This document shows, piece after piece, positions 26,695 through 35,626 of a stretch of 64,000 nucleotides of DNA. The stretch spans positions 1-64,000 of the forward strand of contig CAWDGB010000013.1 of NCBI GenBank assembly GCA_963801715.1, written 5' to 3'. Both the position numbers and the translations under genes were made by a program. Within the stretch, counting starts at the first letter, position 1. Each line of letters begins with the position of its first letter. The stretch is from CAVVJA01 sp963801715 (GTDB lineage: Bacteria > Actinomycetota > Actinomycetes > Mycobacteriales > Jatrophihabitantaceae). The notes under the pieces were generated by a model. It worked only from the letters and a program-made list of their open reading frames with translations, ran no database searches and was not told where the DNA came from.

Positions 26695-28209
26695 TCCGAG
26701 CGGCTCGGCGTTGCCGGCGTGGTCGCCGCGTTGTCGGTGACCAGTGACCTGACCCGCGGGCATCCACGCGGTGAGGCGATGCGCGCGTGCCTGCTCGCCA
26801 CGGAGCTCGCCCGTCGCGCCGAAGTGAGTTCGGCTGCGCTGGCAGAGGTGTACTACGCGACCCTGATGCGCTTTGCCGGGTGCGCCGCGACCTCGCACGA
26901 GGCCGCGGCGGCGCTCGGCGGCGACGATATCGCCGTTCGCGCGCGCGGTGATCTCATTGACCCGACCCGACCGGCCGAAGCGCTTCGGTTCCTTGCCGGT
27001 CTCGGTCATGGTCCAGAGAAGGTGCGGGTACTGGCGCGTGCCCCAAGGGTGCCCAAGATCGTCCAAGAGTCTGCGCGGGCAGATTGCGAGGTAGGCGCCG
27101 ACCTGGCAGGGCGCCTCCGGCTACCGGAGGGTGTCCGACGCGCGGTGCTGTGTGCGTTCGAGCGTTTCGACGGCAAAGGTGCTCCGGCCGGGCTGGCGGG
27201 CGAGGACGTCTCCGAGGCGGCGCGCTTTGCGGCCGTCGGGTTCGCGGCGGTCATGTTCGACGCGGTGGGCGGCGCCGAGGCGGCAACAGAAGCCGTCGCG
27301 GCCTGGTCGGGCCGGGCGCTGGACCCCGCGGTCGCGGCGATCTTCCTTGCGGCACCTGCGGAGCTCATGGAGCTGTCCGACCCGGAGGACGTGTGGGCCG
27401 CCGTTGTGGACAGCGAGCCGCAGCCTCCTCGGCTGTTTCGCGATCACGCCGATCTCGACGACGCTCTTGCCGGATTCGGTGACGCCGCGGACCTGAAATC
27501 GCCGTTCTTCCAAGGACATTCGCGAGGCGTGGCGTTGCTTGTCCGGGCGGCGTGCAGTGCAACGTCGCTCGACCCGGTGCTGGCCTACCGGGCTGGATTG
27601 GTCCATGATCTCGGCCGGGTCGCTGTGCCGACCGGCCTCTGGGAACAGCGTCGCGCGCTGCGCGCCGACGAATGGGAACTGGTGCGGCTGCACCCGTACC
27701 ATTCCGGACGCATCCTGGTCCGCTCGCCTGTGTTGGAGCCGCTGTCGGCGATCGTGAGCCGCCACCACGAGCGGGTCGACGGAACGGGATATCCGGCTGG
27801 CGTGCGAGCGGGTGAGTCCAGCGAGATCGCTAATCTGCTCGCCGCCGCAGACGTGTGGCACGCCCTCGGCGAGGGCCGCCCGCACCGCCCCGCGTTCCCG
27901 GCGGTCCAGGCCGCGCGGGTCATCGCCGGGATGCCGTTGGATCGCGACGCCGTCCGCGCGGTGCTCGCCGTGGCGGACGTGCCCGCTGCATCGTTCCCGC
28001 CGCTACCGGTGGACCTCACCGAGCGTGAGCTGCAAGTACTGCGGCTGCTGTCCGCCGGACACACCAAACGGCAGATCGCACACCAGTTGTTCATCTCGAC
28101 GTCGACAGTGCACACGCACACCGTGCACATCTACGCGAAGTGCGAGGTATCGACGCGAGCAGGTCTGGCGATGTTTGCGATGCGGCACGGCCTCGTCGGC
28201 ACGCGCTGA
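26692..28209 (+). CDS. HD-GYP domain protein fused to a LuxR-type HTH
   Basis: 505 residues. The N-terminal half contains two weak HD-like repeats (GHPRGEAMRACLLATELA; RAVLCAFERFDGKGAPAGL). The central HD-GYP domain has RAGLVHDLGRVAVPTGLW and HHERVDGTGYPAG. The C-terminal about 60 residues are a LuxR HTH (LTERELQVLRLLSAGHTKRQ, STVHTHTVHIYAKCEVS). HD-GYP domains hydrolyse cyclic di-nucleotides or serve as degenerate sensors, so this may be a one-protein switch. GTG start with TAGACT six bases upstream, the geometry of a leaderless transcript. Confidence 0.87.
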   Translation: MSERLGVAGVVAALSVTSDLTRGHPRGEAMRACLLATELARRAEVSSAALAEVYYATLMRFAGCAATSHEAAAALGGDDIAVRARGDLIDPTRPAEALRFLAGLGHGPEKVRVLARAPRVPKIVQESARADCEVGADLAGRLRLPEGVRRAVLCAFERFDGKGAPAGLAGEDVSEAARFAAVGFAAVMFDAVGGAEAATEAVAAWSGRALDPAVAAIFLAAPAELMELSDPEDVWAAVVDSEPQPPRLFRDHADLDDALAGFGDAADLKSPFFQGHSRGVALLVRAACSATSLDPVLAYRAGLVHDLGRVAVPTGLWEQRRALRADEWELVRLHPYHSGRILVRSPVLEPLSAIVSRHHERVDGTGYPAGVRAGESSEIANLLAAADVWHALGEGRPHRPAFPAVQAARVIAGMPLDRDAVRAVLAVADVPAASFPPLPVDLTERELQVLRLLSAGHTKRQIAHQLFISTSTVHTHTVHIYAKCEVSTRAGLAMFAMRHGLVGTR

Positions 28210-28317
28210 GCGTCCCTCCACCCTCCGCACGCCACATCGACCGAACGATCGATGTGCGCAAGACCTATCCGCCTCTAGCCTTTCAGCACCAACACCGCGT
28301 ACTCAAGGGAGCCGACC

Positions 28318-28731
28318 ATGACGATGACGAGCACGTCCAACGACGCAGACCTGGCCGTTGTTCGCGGCGGCTTTGAGGCGGTAGCCGCCGGCGATCTCGC
28401 CGCCTTTGCGGCGGCATTTCACCCCGACGCGACCTGGAACCACCGTAACCCGGACCGCCTCGGCGGCGTCAAGGCGGGCGTGGACGCCATCATGGGCTTC
28501 CTCGGCGAGTCAATGGAGCTCACTGCAGGCACCCTACGGCCGCTGCCGGTCATCTTCATGACAGACCGCTCAGGCCACGTCGCCGTACTCACCGAAATCA
28601 GCGCCGCCCGAGCGGACGGGCGCACCTTCGCAGACACGCAGATCCTGTTCTTCACCGTCGAGTCCGGTCGCGTGCGTTCGGTAGACCAGTTCATCGGGGA
28701 TCCGCCGGCGGTCACGGCGTTCTGGGCCTGA
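28318..28731 (+). CDS. SnoaL/NTF2-like protein
   Basis: 137 residues. Cone-shaped NTF2 fold typical of SnoaL-like proteins: VVRGGFEAVAAGDLAAFAAAF, HPDATWNHRNPDRLGG, GVDAIMGFLGE, FFTVESGRVRSVDQFIGD. Homologues act as ketosteroid-isomerase-like enzymes, cyclases or ligand-binding proteins; no specific role can be assigned. ATG start with AAGGGAG nine bases upstream. Confidence 0.85.
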   Translation: MTMTSTSNDADLAVVRGGFEAVAAGDLAAFAAAFHPDATWNHRNPDRLGGVKAGVDAIMGFLGESMELTAGTLRPLPVIFMTDRSGHVAVLTEISAARADGRTFADTQILFFTVESGRVRSVDQFIGDPPAVTAFWA

Positions 28732-28944
28732 GCGGCCAACACCGGCCATCCGTCGTACCCGTCGCGGCCACCGCCACAGACCCGCTGCGACCTTGGCGTG
28801 GGGCGAGCATGAATAAGCAGGCCTGACCAATCGATGACCAGGTCAAGATCATCACGGGCGGCCGTACTCAGCGAGCGCGGAAACGATCATCATCCAGCTA
28901 GGACTGCCGCGTAGCTGGACGGACCTCGACCCGCCCGCCAAAGA

Positions 28945-28979
28945 CTACGGCCCCAGCAGAATCTCCGCCGGGGCCATAG
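28945..28979. terminator. Hairpin between convergent genes
   Basis: Arms CTA-C-GGCCCC and GGGGCC-A-TAG pair with one mismatch around a 15-base loop. It lies between the SnoaL-like gene (plus) and the small minus-strand gene at 28992, where a shared bidirectional terminator is expected. Confidence 0.6.
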
Positions 28980-28991
28980 CCTGCGGTCGTC

Positions 28992-29207
28992 CTAGCGGAC
29001 TACCCGTGCATCGCCGAGGTCGCTCAGCCTGCCCAGGTTTGGCAGCCCGACGAGGGTGTGCGAGGCGTCGACGGACTCGGGTAGCGGCCCGTCGTACACG
29101 ATGTCGCCGTCCCCCGTCACGAGCCGTAGCCATTCGGGCCGGCGCTTCGCGTAGACACTTGACACGGTGATCTCCAGCGTGCCGGGCTCTCGTGCAGGTT
29201 CACTCAC
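28992..29207 (-). CDS. Hypothetical protein, 71 residues
   Basis: GTG start at 29207 with GGGAGG seven bases upstream supports this frame. The product has a beta-rich core (GTLEITVSSVYAKRRPEWLR, LVTGDGDIVYDGPLPES) and ends LSDLGDARVVR. Not recognised, no signal peptide or membrane segment. The last about 12 codons resemble the end of another open frame at 29371 (FGDARGVS), a possible local duplication. Confidence 0.5.
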   Translation of the reverse strand: MSEPAREPGTLEITVSSVYAKRRPEWLRLVTGDGDIVYDGPLPESVDASHTLVGLPNLGRLSDLGDARVVR

Positions 29208-29755
29208 TGGTCGGCCTCCCTCCGGTCGACGCCGAACCATTCGACGTCGAGGCAAAACGGGCACAACTATCAACGCCCGGCCGGTGCCACCCGCGCCACC
29301 GATACGCCGTATGCCTAGCAGATGAGTCCGCGTAGCTTTCCGGCAGCCCTCCTGTTCCGCCCCCAGACGTCTAGCTGACTCCCCTTGCATCGCCGAAGGC
29401 ACCGACGAACTGCTGTGCGCCGTACCTCGGCCGACCGGCGACTACCAGCCCATACCCACGGTCTGATCCGGCAGCTGCGAAATCCGCCGCGCGACCCCCG
29501 CGACACGGCGCCGCGCCGTACGCGGGGCCCGCTCCACCAGCAGATCGCGCTGCGTCCTTCGCGGTGGGTTCGAACCGATGTGCGCCGCGATGTGCGCCGC
29601 GATCGAACAGGCGCAGCGGCACGAACCCATCGGGTAACGACGCGACGCGGACCAGCGATGTCGACGCCGCGGAGATGCCCGCTCCGACAACGCTCTGAGC
29701 GGCTGACGAGCGGACGGCGTCCACCGATGCCCGCTCCGCACGGTCCGCTCCTTCA
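29208..29755. other. Gap with one doubtful frame
   Basis: No confident gene. A minus-strand frame at 29371-29724 (MDAVRSSAAQ... ending FGDARGVS) has a plausible SLPDGFVPLRLFDRG segment but no clear ribosome-binding site. The 28 bases at its 3' end resemble those at the end of the 28992 gene. Confidence 0.4.
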
Positions 29756-30577
29756 TTACTGGTTCGGCGACGTGGGTACGACGCATCCGCCTGCCAGGTT
29801 TGACCAGTAGGCCTCGACGGTGATGCCGTCGAGGACGCCGGTCGTCGGGCAGATGTCGGCGATCTCGCACCATCCGCCCGGGCTGCAGGTTCCAGACACG
29901 CCGAGGATGGCGCTTCCCTCCGGATTGGTCACGGACTCGACGACCTCGTGCGACATGATCCGCGTCGCACTGGCGAGGCTGCCTGAGTCTGCGTTCCAGA
30001 CGAAATGGATCCGCTGACCGTGGCGCGTGTAGTAGTTGTGCTCGCCAGCGAGGGTGGCGTCGTCGCCGGAGTGGATGCCGGTGGGCATGACCACGACGTA
30101 CAGGGTCTGGTTGTCGGGGTCAGGGCGCGGTGCGGAACCGGCGTCGAGTTGGGCGTCGAGGAATGAGCTGACGTCCTCGTCGGTGAAGCGTTCGGGCGGG
30201 TCCGACATGGTGATGACCGTCGATCCGCGCACGACGCCACCGCCGATGGCGCCGTACTGAGCCAGGCCGGTCATATACGGGCTGGCCATCACGGTCCGCA
30301 TCGCGGTCGTGATCTGGTCGGGCGACGGATTCAGCACCCCCGTGGCTGTCCACGCGCTGCCCCAGTAAATGAGATGAAGCTGGACCGCGTGCAGCACCAG
30401 GCCATGGTGGTTGACGAACCTGACAGACTCGCTGGGCGGCACGGGCGCCGCCGCGGCCACCAGGTTTGGCACGGGTGCCGCCGCGGCCACTAGGTTTGGC
30501 TCGCTTGAGACCACGATGGCGAGCGCTGCGGCTGCACCTGCCGCCAGCTTGCCTAGTGCGGTGACCGAGTACCGCAT
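29756..30577 (-). CDS. Secreted metalloprotease-like protein
   Basis: 273 residues from ATG 30577 (MRYSVTALGKLAAGAAAAL). The N-terminus is a signal peptide ending before a duplicated NLVAAAAPVP segment. The C-terminal half has MSHEVVESVTNPEGSA followed by WCEIADIC, the pattern of extracellular zinc-peptidase-like proteins with SHExxE(x2)T(D/N)P. Cysteines in GTCSPGGWCEIADIC suggest a disulfide. It is expected outside the cell. Upstream in-frame codons lack a signal-peptide-like beginning. Confidence 0.8.
   Translation of the reverse strand: MRYSVTALGKLAAGAAAALAIVVSSEPNLVAAAAPVPNLVAAAAPVPPSESVRFVNHHGLVLHAVQLHLIYWGSAWTATGVLNPSPDQITTAMRTVMASPYMTGLAQYGAIGGGVVRGSTVITMSDPPERFTDEDVSSFLDAQLDAGSAPRPDPDNQTLYVVVMPTGIHSGDDATLAGEHNYYTRHGQRIHFVWNADSGSLASATRIMSHEVVESVTNPEGSAILGVSGTCSPGGWCEIADICPTTGVLDGITVEAYWSNLAGGCVVPTSPNQ
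30441..30500. repeat. 30-base tandem duplication in a secreted-protein gene
   Basis: Two adjacent 30-base copies (28 of 30 identical) encode NLVAAAAPVP twice, just after the signal peptide of the protein at 29756-30577. The frame is preserved, so the duplication only lengthens the Ala/Pro-rich linker. Confidence 0.85.
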
Positions 30578-30733
30578 GGTTATCACCTGTCCCGAGTCCC
30601 AAGCGCCGGTTCGGCGCCGACGATCGGGAACGAGATGCCGCTGGGGTCGGCGGTGATGCATGCCGCGACGGGTGCATCAGGGCGCCCTGTCGATCACTCT
30701 TGACAACAGGGGCTTTGATCCAGGAGGCAGGCC

Positions 30734-31435
30734 GTGACTGATTTCGCCGTGCGTTTACCGCCGAGCCGCGTGGATCGCTACCTGTCGAGCCGCTTGGTCG
30801 GGTCGTTGCTGTCGATCACCAGCCGTGCTAGGCAGAGCCCAGCACTAGGGGGATTTCCAATGGCCGAAGAGACCGCAATGCTGCTCGAATCGGCCCGCCA
30901 GGGCGATCAGGTTGCCTGGGACGCACTGGTGGAAAGGTTCAACGGCCTGGTGTGGTCGATCGCACGTGGCTACCGGCTCGACGTGGCCGATGCGCACGAC
31001 GCGGTCCAGATGACCTGGCTACGACTGGTGGAGAACCTGAACCGGATCTCCGATCCGGAACGGCTGGCGGCCTGGCTGGCCACGACCGCACGCCGGGAAT
31101 GCCTCCAGTTGCTGCGAAAAGCTCGCCGGGACAGTCCGGCTGCACTCGAAAGTATGGTGACCGACATCCCCGACCCGGACGAGCCGGTCGATGCCGCCAT
31201 GCTGCTCGCCGAACGCGATCGTGCTCTGTGGCGTGCTCTGTCGTCGATCAGCAAACGGTGCCAGCAACTGTTGCGCGTATTGATGGCATCCCCGCCACCG
31301 GCGTACAAGGAGGTGGCGGCGGCTTTGGATATGCCGATCGGAACCATCGGGCCGACCCGTCAGCGCTGCCTCGGCCAGCTGCGGCAGGTCGTACTCGCCG
31401 ATGAACCACTGGCTCAATTGCGTGGCGACCTCTGA
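30734..31435 (+). CDS. ECF-like sigma-70 factor
   Basis: 233 residues from GTG 30734, which has a strong AGGAGG six bases upstream. A second in-frame ATG at 30860 (MAEETAMLLESA) would give a more standard 191-residue ECF factor. Region 2 is visible in FNGLVWSIARGYRLDVADAH and QMTWLRLVENLNRI; region 4 in SSISKRCQQLLRVLM and YKEVAAALDMPIGTIGPTR. The stop overlaps the next start (TGATG). It is the first gene of the sigma/149-aa pair facing the TPR-CHAT protease gene, and probably controls this locus (inference). Confidence 0.87.
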   Translation: MTDFAVRLPPSRVDRYLSSRLVGSLLSITSRARQSPALGGFPMAEETAMLLESARQGDQVAWDALVERFNGLVWSIARGYRLDVADAHDAVQMTWLRLVENLNRISDPERLAAWLATTARRECLQLLRKARRDSPAALESMVTDIPDPDEPVDAAMLLAERDRALWRALSSISKRCQQLLRVLMASPPPAYKEVAAALDMPIGTIGPTRQRCLGQLRQVVLADEPLAQLRGDL

Positions 31436-31884
31436 TGACCAAAGACGATGAGCTGATCGAGCGGCTCAGGCATATCGCGGAAGAGATCGACGCTCCACCC
31501 GAACTGGTTGCCGAGACGGCACGTGCGGCCTTCTTGACAAGACGATTGGACGAGGAACTGGCCGAGCTGTTGCGCGACTCGGATCACGCGACGTCCCAGC
31601 TGGTTCGCGGCGAGGTCGGCGGCCCGCGGGTGCTGTCATTCGAGACGGCAACGGTGTCCCTCGAACTGCAGATCGAAGAGGCCGCGGGCCGTATCATCCT
31701 CAGCGGTGTGGTCTCCGGGTCATCCGGCGAAGTGACGATCGAAACGACCACCGCTGAGCCGCGCACATCGCAGATCGACGACGGCGGCTGGTTCCGCGTC
31801 GAGGATCTGCCGACTGGGGCCCTCCGCGTCCACATAACAGCGGCGGACGGCCGCGCAGTGACAACCAGCTGGATTCGAACGTAA
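31435..31884 (+). CDS. Sigma-linked accessory protein, 149 residues
   Basis: Coupled to the sigma gene by TGATG. The N-terminal third is helical and acidic (DDELIERLRHIAEEIDAPPE, ARAAFLTRRLDEELAELLRD). The C-terminal two thirds are beta-rich (TVSLELQIEEAAGRIILSGV, GWFRVEDLPTGALRVHITA), resembling a carboxypeptidase-regulatory or Ig-like domain. There is no membrane segment, so it is not a classical membrane anti-sigma factor. Not recognised by name. Position suggests regulation of the sigma factor or linkage to the CHAT protease, whose convergent gene ends 13 bases away. Confidence 0.75.
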   Translation: MTKDDELIERLRHIAEEIDAPPELVAETARAAFLTRRLDEELAELLRDSDHATSQLVRGEVGGPRVLSFETATVSLELQIEEAAGRIILSGVVSGSSGEVTIETTTAEPRTSQIDDGGWFRVEDLPTGALRVHITAADGRAVTTSWIRT

Positions 31885-31897
31885 CGGTCGGCGGCCC

Positions 31898-34600
31898 TCA
31901 ACCGGCGCCGAAGCAAACGAATCCAGCAGCGGCAGCGACCGCTGCGCCCGTCTCGCCGTGCGCGCCCGCCGTCTCTCGTCGTGCGTGGGCGAGTGCCTCT
32001 GCGACACCGCGGCCCGCCTTGAGATTGCGGTGGAATCGCAGCATCAAGGCGCGGCTCGCGTCATCGGGTACCGGCAAGAGCGCAGCGACTAGATTGACCG
32101 AGCCCATCGCGAGCAGAGCGGCGGCAAGGCCGATCAGTTCGTCACCGCTGCGGACGCTCGCGAGGCCCACGTCGCATGACGCGAGCACGACCTGCTGCGG
32201 TGCCACCGCAAGCTGCTCGAGGTCGTAGACGTTCAGCGGCCCGTCCGCGAACTGCAGCTCCGAGAACATCGGATTGTCGGCTCTGAAGTGTCCGTGCGCG
32301 GCGAGGTGAGCCACGCCGGCCCCGTCGAGCGCGGCCAGCACGGACGCGGCCCGAGCGCTTCTCCCGGTCAGGCAAGTCGGGTTGCCGTATACCCGCGCGA
32401 TCGCGCGCACCTCGGCTGACGCGTGGTGCAACCCCGGCCCGTGCGCGAGGACGACCCGGCCGGTGCCGATGCGCGAGTCCGTCGCGGCTCGGTACCAGAG
32501 CGTGGCCGACGGTGCGACGGAGACTGCGCGCCCGGCGCAGGACGGCAGCGCCGCCCACGGCATCGCGTGCAGGACACCGGTGGGGACGACGACCAGGGGC
32601 GAGTCATCGCCGTCGGCGAGGAGGGGACCGAGCAGCAGCACGTCGAGTTCCCGCGCGCTGCGGTTGATCACGTCGGTCACGGCGGTCAGGGATCTCGCGG
32701 AGCCGACTCCGTGCGCGAGCCACCGCAGACCGGTGCGCAGCGACTCGAGTGACTTCTCGGCAGCGGCGACGGATCCCAAGCGATGGAACCTGAAACGGCC
32801 TGCGCTGGCCGCTACGGCGTGGAGGTCGCCGTCGAGTTCGAGGTACTCGACCAGCATCGCCCCGCCCAGGGCGGCGCGCAGTTGCGACCCAGTCGGTCGT
32901 CGGGCGATCACGTCGTGCGAGCCTGCCGCGTGCCGAGCCCGATCACGGATCGCGAACTCGATCGCCTGCTGGCGGGCGACGAGCGGACCAGGGGCAGTAT
33001 CGCCCGACCCGAGTTCGGTCACCACCTGGCGCAGTTCGGCCAGATCGGCGACCAGCTCAGCGTCGTCGGGTGGGCGAGCCGGACGAAATCGCAGCGCACC
33101 GGCCCGGCCACGTTCGGCCGCGGCGAAGATCGATTCGGCGTGGCCAGACTCCACGGCCAGCTCCACGCCCAGCCGCGCCAGTTCATCGGCATGCGCGAAC
33201 GCGTGGGCCCGCATGTCAGTGGCGCCGAGGCTGGCCTGGTACTCGTCGAGGATCTCCAGCCCGGCGCGGACGGCTCTCGCCGCGCCGCGCCGGTCGCCTT
33301 CCGAGCGTCGCAGGATGGCCTCGGCGTGCCACGCCCTTACTCGCAGGTCCGCCGGGCCGGACTGCCTGGCCGAGCCCGTACCGGCCAGCTGGCGGCGCGC
33401 GTAGTCGGGACGGCCCAGGCTGAGCGCGATCTGCGCGAGAATGAGACGCACATCGAGGGACTGCACCACCCAGCCCGCTTCGGCGAGCTCGGCCGCGATG
33501 CGCGCTCCGGCACGCAGGCTCGCCGCGCTTCGGTCGCCTTCGCGCCAGCGGGCCTGCAGCCGCAGGTACCCGGCGAGCGCGGCCCAGCGCGGCCGGCCCT
33601 GCCGCTGGGCGGACCGTCGCGCTCGGTCCGCCTCGATGACGGCGACAGCCGAGTCGTGATCGAGCAATGCAGCCTCGGCGAGGAGCAGGCGCGCCTGCAC
33701 GACGTCGACACTGTTGCGCTGTTGCGCGAACTCATGGACGGCGAGTTCGGCTGCCCGCCGCGCCTCGGCGATGAGACGAACTCCCAGCAGCGCCTCGGCA
33801 CGATCGACAGACAACAGGCCAGGATGCACCCCGGCTTTCCGGTAACCTTCTGCGGCCTCGTCGTAGGCGGACAAGGCGGCCGGCAGATCGCCGCGGAACA
33901 CCTCGACGGTGCCGCGGTTGTGATTGACCCTCGCCGTCCGGCCAACATGTCCGCCACGGGCGTACAGCATTTCTGCCCGACGAAGTTCCTCGTGCGCGCC
34001 GCGCCAATCGCGCACGCCCAGGCACATGAAAGCGCGATTGTTCCGAATGTCAGCCTCGAGCAGGTCGTCACCGCCTGCTCGGTCGAGTGTCATGAGCGCC
34101 CGGTCGAGACTTGCCCGCGCCTCGTCGAAATGCCGAATCTCAGTGAGCACTATGCCGCGCTGCATCTGCAGCCGCGCCGCCGAGACACCCTCCCGCAACG
34201 TCGCGTCGGCGCGGTCGAGTTCGGCGAGCGCGCGCTCGGCGCCGCTGGTCAGGAGCAGCACGAAGGCAAGTGATCCCCGTGCTTCACCGGCGCGGGTCGG
34301 CAGGCTGGCCATGTCGGCGATATTCGCGGCGTTTCGCAGCCGATCGGTGGCGCTGGCAAAGTCGCCCGATGCCGCCGCCGCCATTCCCAAGGCACGCTCC
34401 GCGGCAGCGGTGACCTCGGCATCTCCCGGCGCCGCGGCTATGGCTGATTCGGCCAGGCGACCTGCGCGTGCCGGCTCGGTGTACGCAAGATCGGCGGCGA
34501 TCAACGCCTCACTCAAAGCCGCCGATCGCGGGGACTGCCCCGTCACGCCACTGACCGATAGAGTGTCAACCGCGTCAATCGGTTGTGGGTTTGCATCCAC
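31898..34600 (-). CDS. TPR-CHAT protease
   Basis: 900 residues. About residues 25-440 are TPR-like helical repeats (ARASLDRALMTLDRAGG, YDEAAEGYRKAGVHPG, LRVRAWHAEAILRRSEGDRR). The C-terminal CHAT protease domain (about 560-900) has His769 in AHLAAHGHFRADN and Cys809 in LASCDVG. TPR-CHAT proteases are known partners in type III-E CRISPR and gasdermin-linked systems, where the TPR part senses or binds a trigger. GTG start, weak ribosome-binding site. It is convergent with the sigma operon and divergent from the S8 protease gene (44-base gap). Paralogue of the partial gene at the left edge. Confidence 0.9.
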   Translation of the reverse strand: MDANPQPIDAVDTLSVSGVTGQSPRSAALSEALIAADLAYTEPARAGRLAESAIAAAPGDAEVTAAAERALGMAAAASGDFASATDRLRNAANIADMASLPTRAGEARGSLAFVLLLTSGAERALAELDRADATLREGVSAARLQMQRGIVLTEIRHFDEARASLDRALMTLDRAGGDDLLEADIRNNRAFMCLGVRDWRGAHEELRRAEMLYARGGHVGRTARVNHNRGTVEVFRGDLPAALSAYDEAAEGYRKAGVHPGLLSVDRAEALLGVRLIAEARRAAELAVHEFAQQRNSVDVVQARLLLAEAALLDHDSAVAVIEADRARRSAQRQGRPRWAALAGYLRLQARWREGDRSAASLRAGARIAAELAEAGWVVQSLDVRLILAQIALSLGRPDYARRQLAGTGSARQSGPADLRVRAWHAEAILRRSEGDRRGAARAVRAGLEILDEYQASLGATDMRAHAFAHADELARLGVELAVESGHAESIFAAAERGRAGALRFRPARPPDDAELVADLAELRQVVTELGSGDTAPGPLVARQQAIEFAIRDRARHAAGSHDVIARRPTGSQLRAALGGAMLVEYLELDGDLHAVAASAGRFRFHRLGSVAAAEKSLESLRTGLRWLAHGVGSARSLTAVTDVINRSARELDVLLLGPLLADGDDSPLVVVPTGVLHAMPWAALPSCAGRAVSVAPSATLWYRAATDSRIGTGRVVLAHGPGLHHASAEVRAIARVYGNPTCLTGRSARAASVLAALDGAGVAHLAAHGHFRADNPMFSELQFADGPLNVYDLEQLAVAPQQVVLASCDVGLASVRSGDELIGLAAALLAMGSVNLVAALLPVPDDASRALMLRFHRNLKAGRGVAEALAHARRETAGAHGETGAAVAAAAGFVCFGAG

Positions 34601-34644
34601 GCCAGGTCACGACATCTCTGTCGACCGTGCGATGGGACCGGCAT

Positions 34645-35626
34645 ATGGACATCATGAGCCACGGCCACCACCTCTTCCGTCCGGCAGGCACACGCACGCC
34701 CGGCGGCGCTGACTACCCCGTGGCAGTGGACGAGACGTTTCCTCCGCTGCCCCCCGCAACCGGCGTCACAGTCGGCGTCATCGATACAGGTCTCGTGCTC
34801 GACGGAGCTCACAAGCCCCACCCCTGGTTCGGCGATCACGTGTCCTTTCGTGAGGAGGACGGCGATCCGCTCGGGCAGGGCCGAGGCGACGCTGATGAGC
34901 ATGGCTACCTCGCAGACGCCGACGGACACGGCACGTTCGTCACAGGACTCATCCTTCGCGAAGCTCCGACGGCGCGAGTCACCATGTGCGGCGTCTTGGA
35001 CAAGAGCGAGAACTCCTCGAGCGACACGCGGCTAGGAGACCGACGACGACCAGCGAGTGGCCGAAGCCGTCCGGTCGCTCGCGCTCGACCCCGACGTCCA
35101 GGTCATCAACCTCTCCTTCGGGGGAGGAGTGTTCGAGTCGAAGCCCACTAATCTCGAGGAGGCGCTCCAGGAGCTCGATCGACAGGGTCGCCGTCGTCGC
35201 CGCGGCCGGAAACGGCGCCAGTGACGAGCCGGTCTACCCGGCGGCATTTGCGATTTCGCCAGAGTGATTTCTGTTGGCGCACTCGACGAGCGGCGACTAG
35301 TCCCTCCCGGTGCGACACCTCCACGAGCCGCCTTCAGCAATTACGGGAATTGGGTCAAGGCATACGCCGGCGGGGTGCAGGTGCTCGGCCCGTTCGTCTA
35401 CTTCGACGAAACCGGCGGAGACGTCTACGGGTTACGGCCGCCGCAGCACTTCAGAGGTTGGGCACGGTGGAGTGGCACGTCCTTCGCCGCGGCCACAGTG
35501 TCCGGACGGATCGCCCAGACAGCCATCGAACGAGGGATAACCGGCGCGCAGGCCGCCCAGGCAGTGCTCGGGGAGTCCCGGAAGATCGCCGACTACGACG
35601 TGGTATGGGTTCGAAGCGCCGACTGA
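34645..35626 (+). pseudogene. Subtilisin-like (S8) serine protease, frame broken three times
   Basis: All S8 landmarks are present in order: Asp in TVGVIDTGL (about 34765), His in DADGHGTFVTGLI (about 34930), Asn region VAVVAAAGNGASDEP (about 35200) and Ser in WSGTSFAAATVSG (about 35470). However, the frame shifts at about 35035, again near 35170 and again near 35260. Between the first two breaks a good stretch (RVAEAVRSLALDPDVQVINL) continues. No signal peptide is seen, so the parent enzyme was intracellular. Either a recent pseudogene or indel errors in the assembly. Divergent from the TPR-CHAT gene. Confidence 0.8.

Noticed and set aside
28877..28889. 13-base match between 28877 and 49812 (GCGGAAACGATCA)
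   Set aside because: Matches of this length are expected by chance in 64 kb of skewed composition.
31898..34600. Long plus-strand open frames antisense to the TPR-CHAT gene
   Set aside because: Arg/Ser/Ala-rich shadow frames of a GC-rich gene; no domain or ribosome-binding site.
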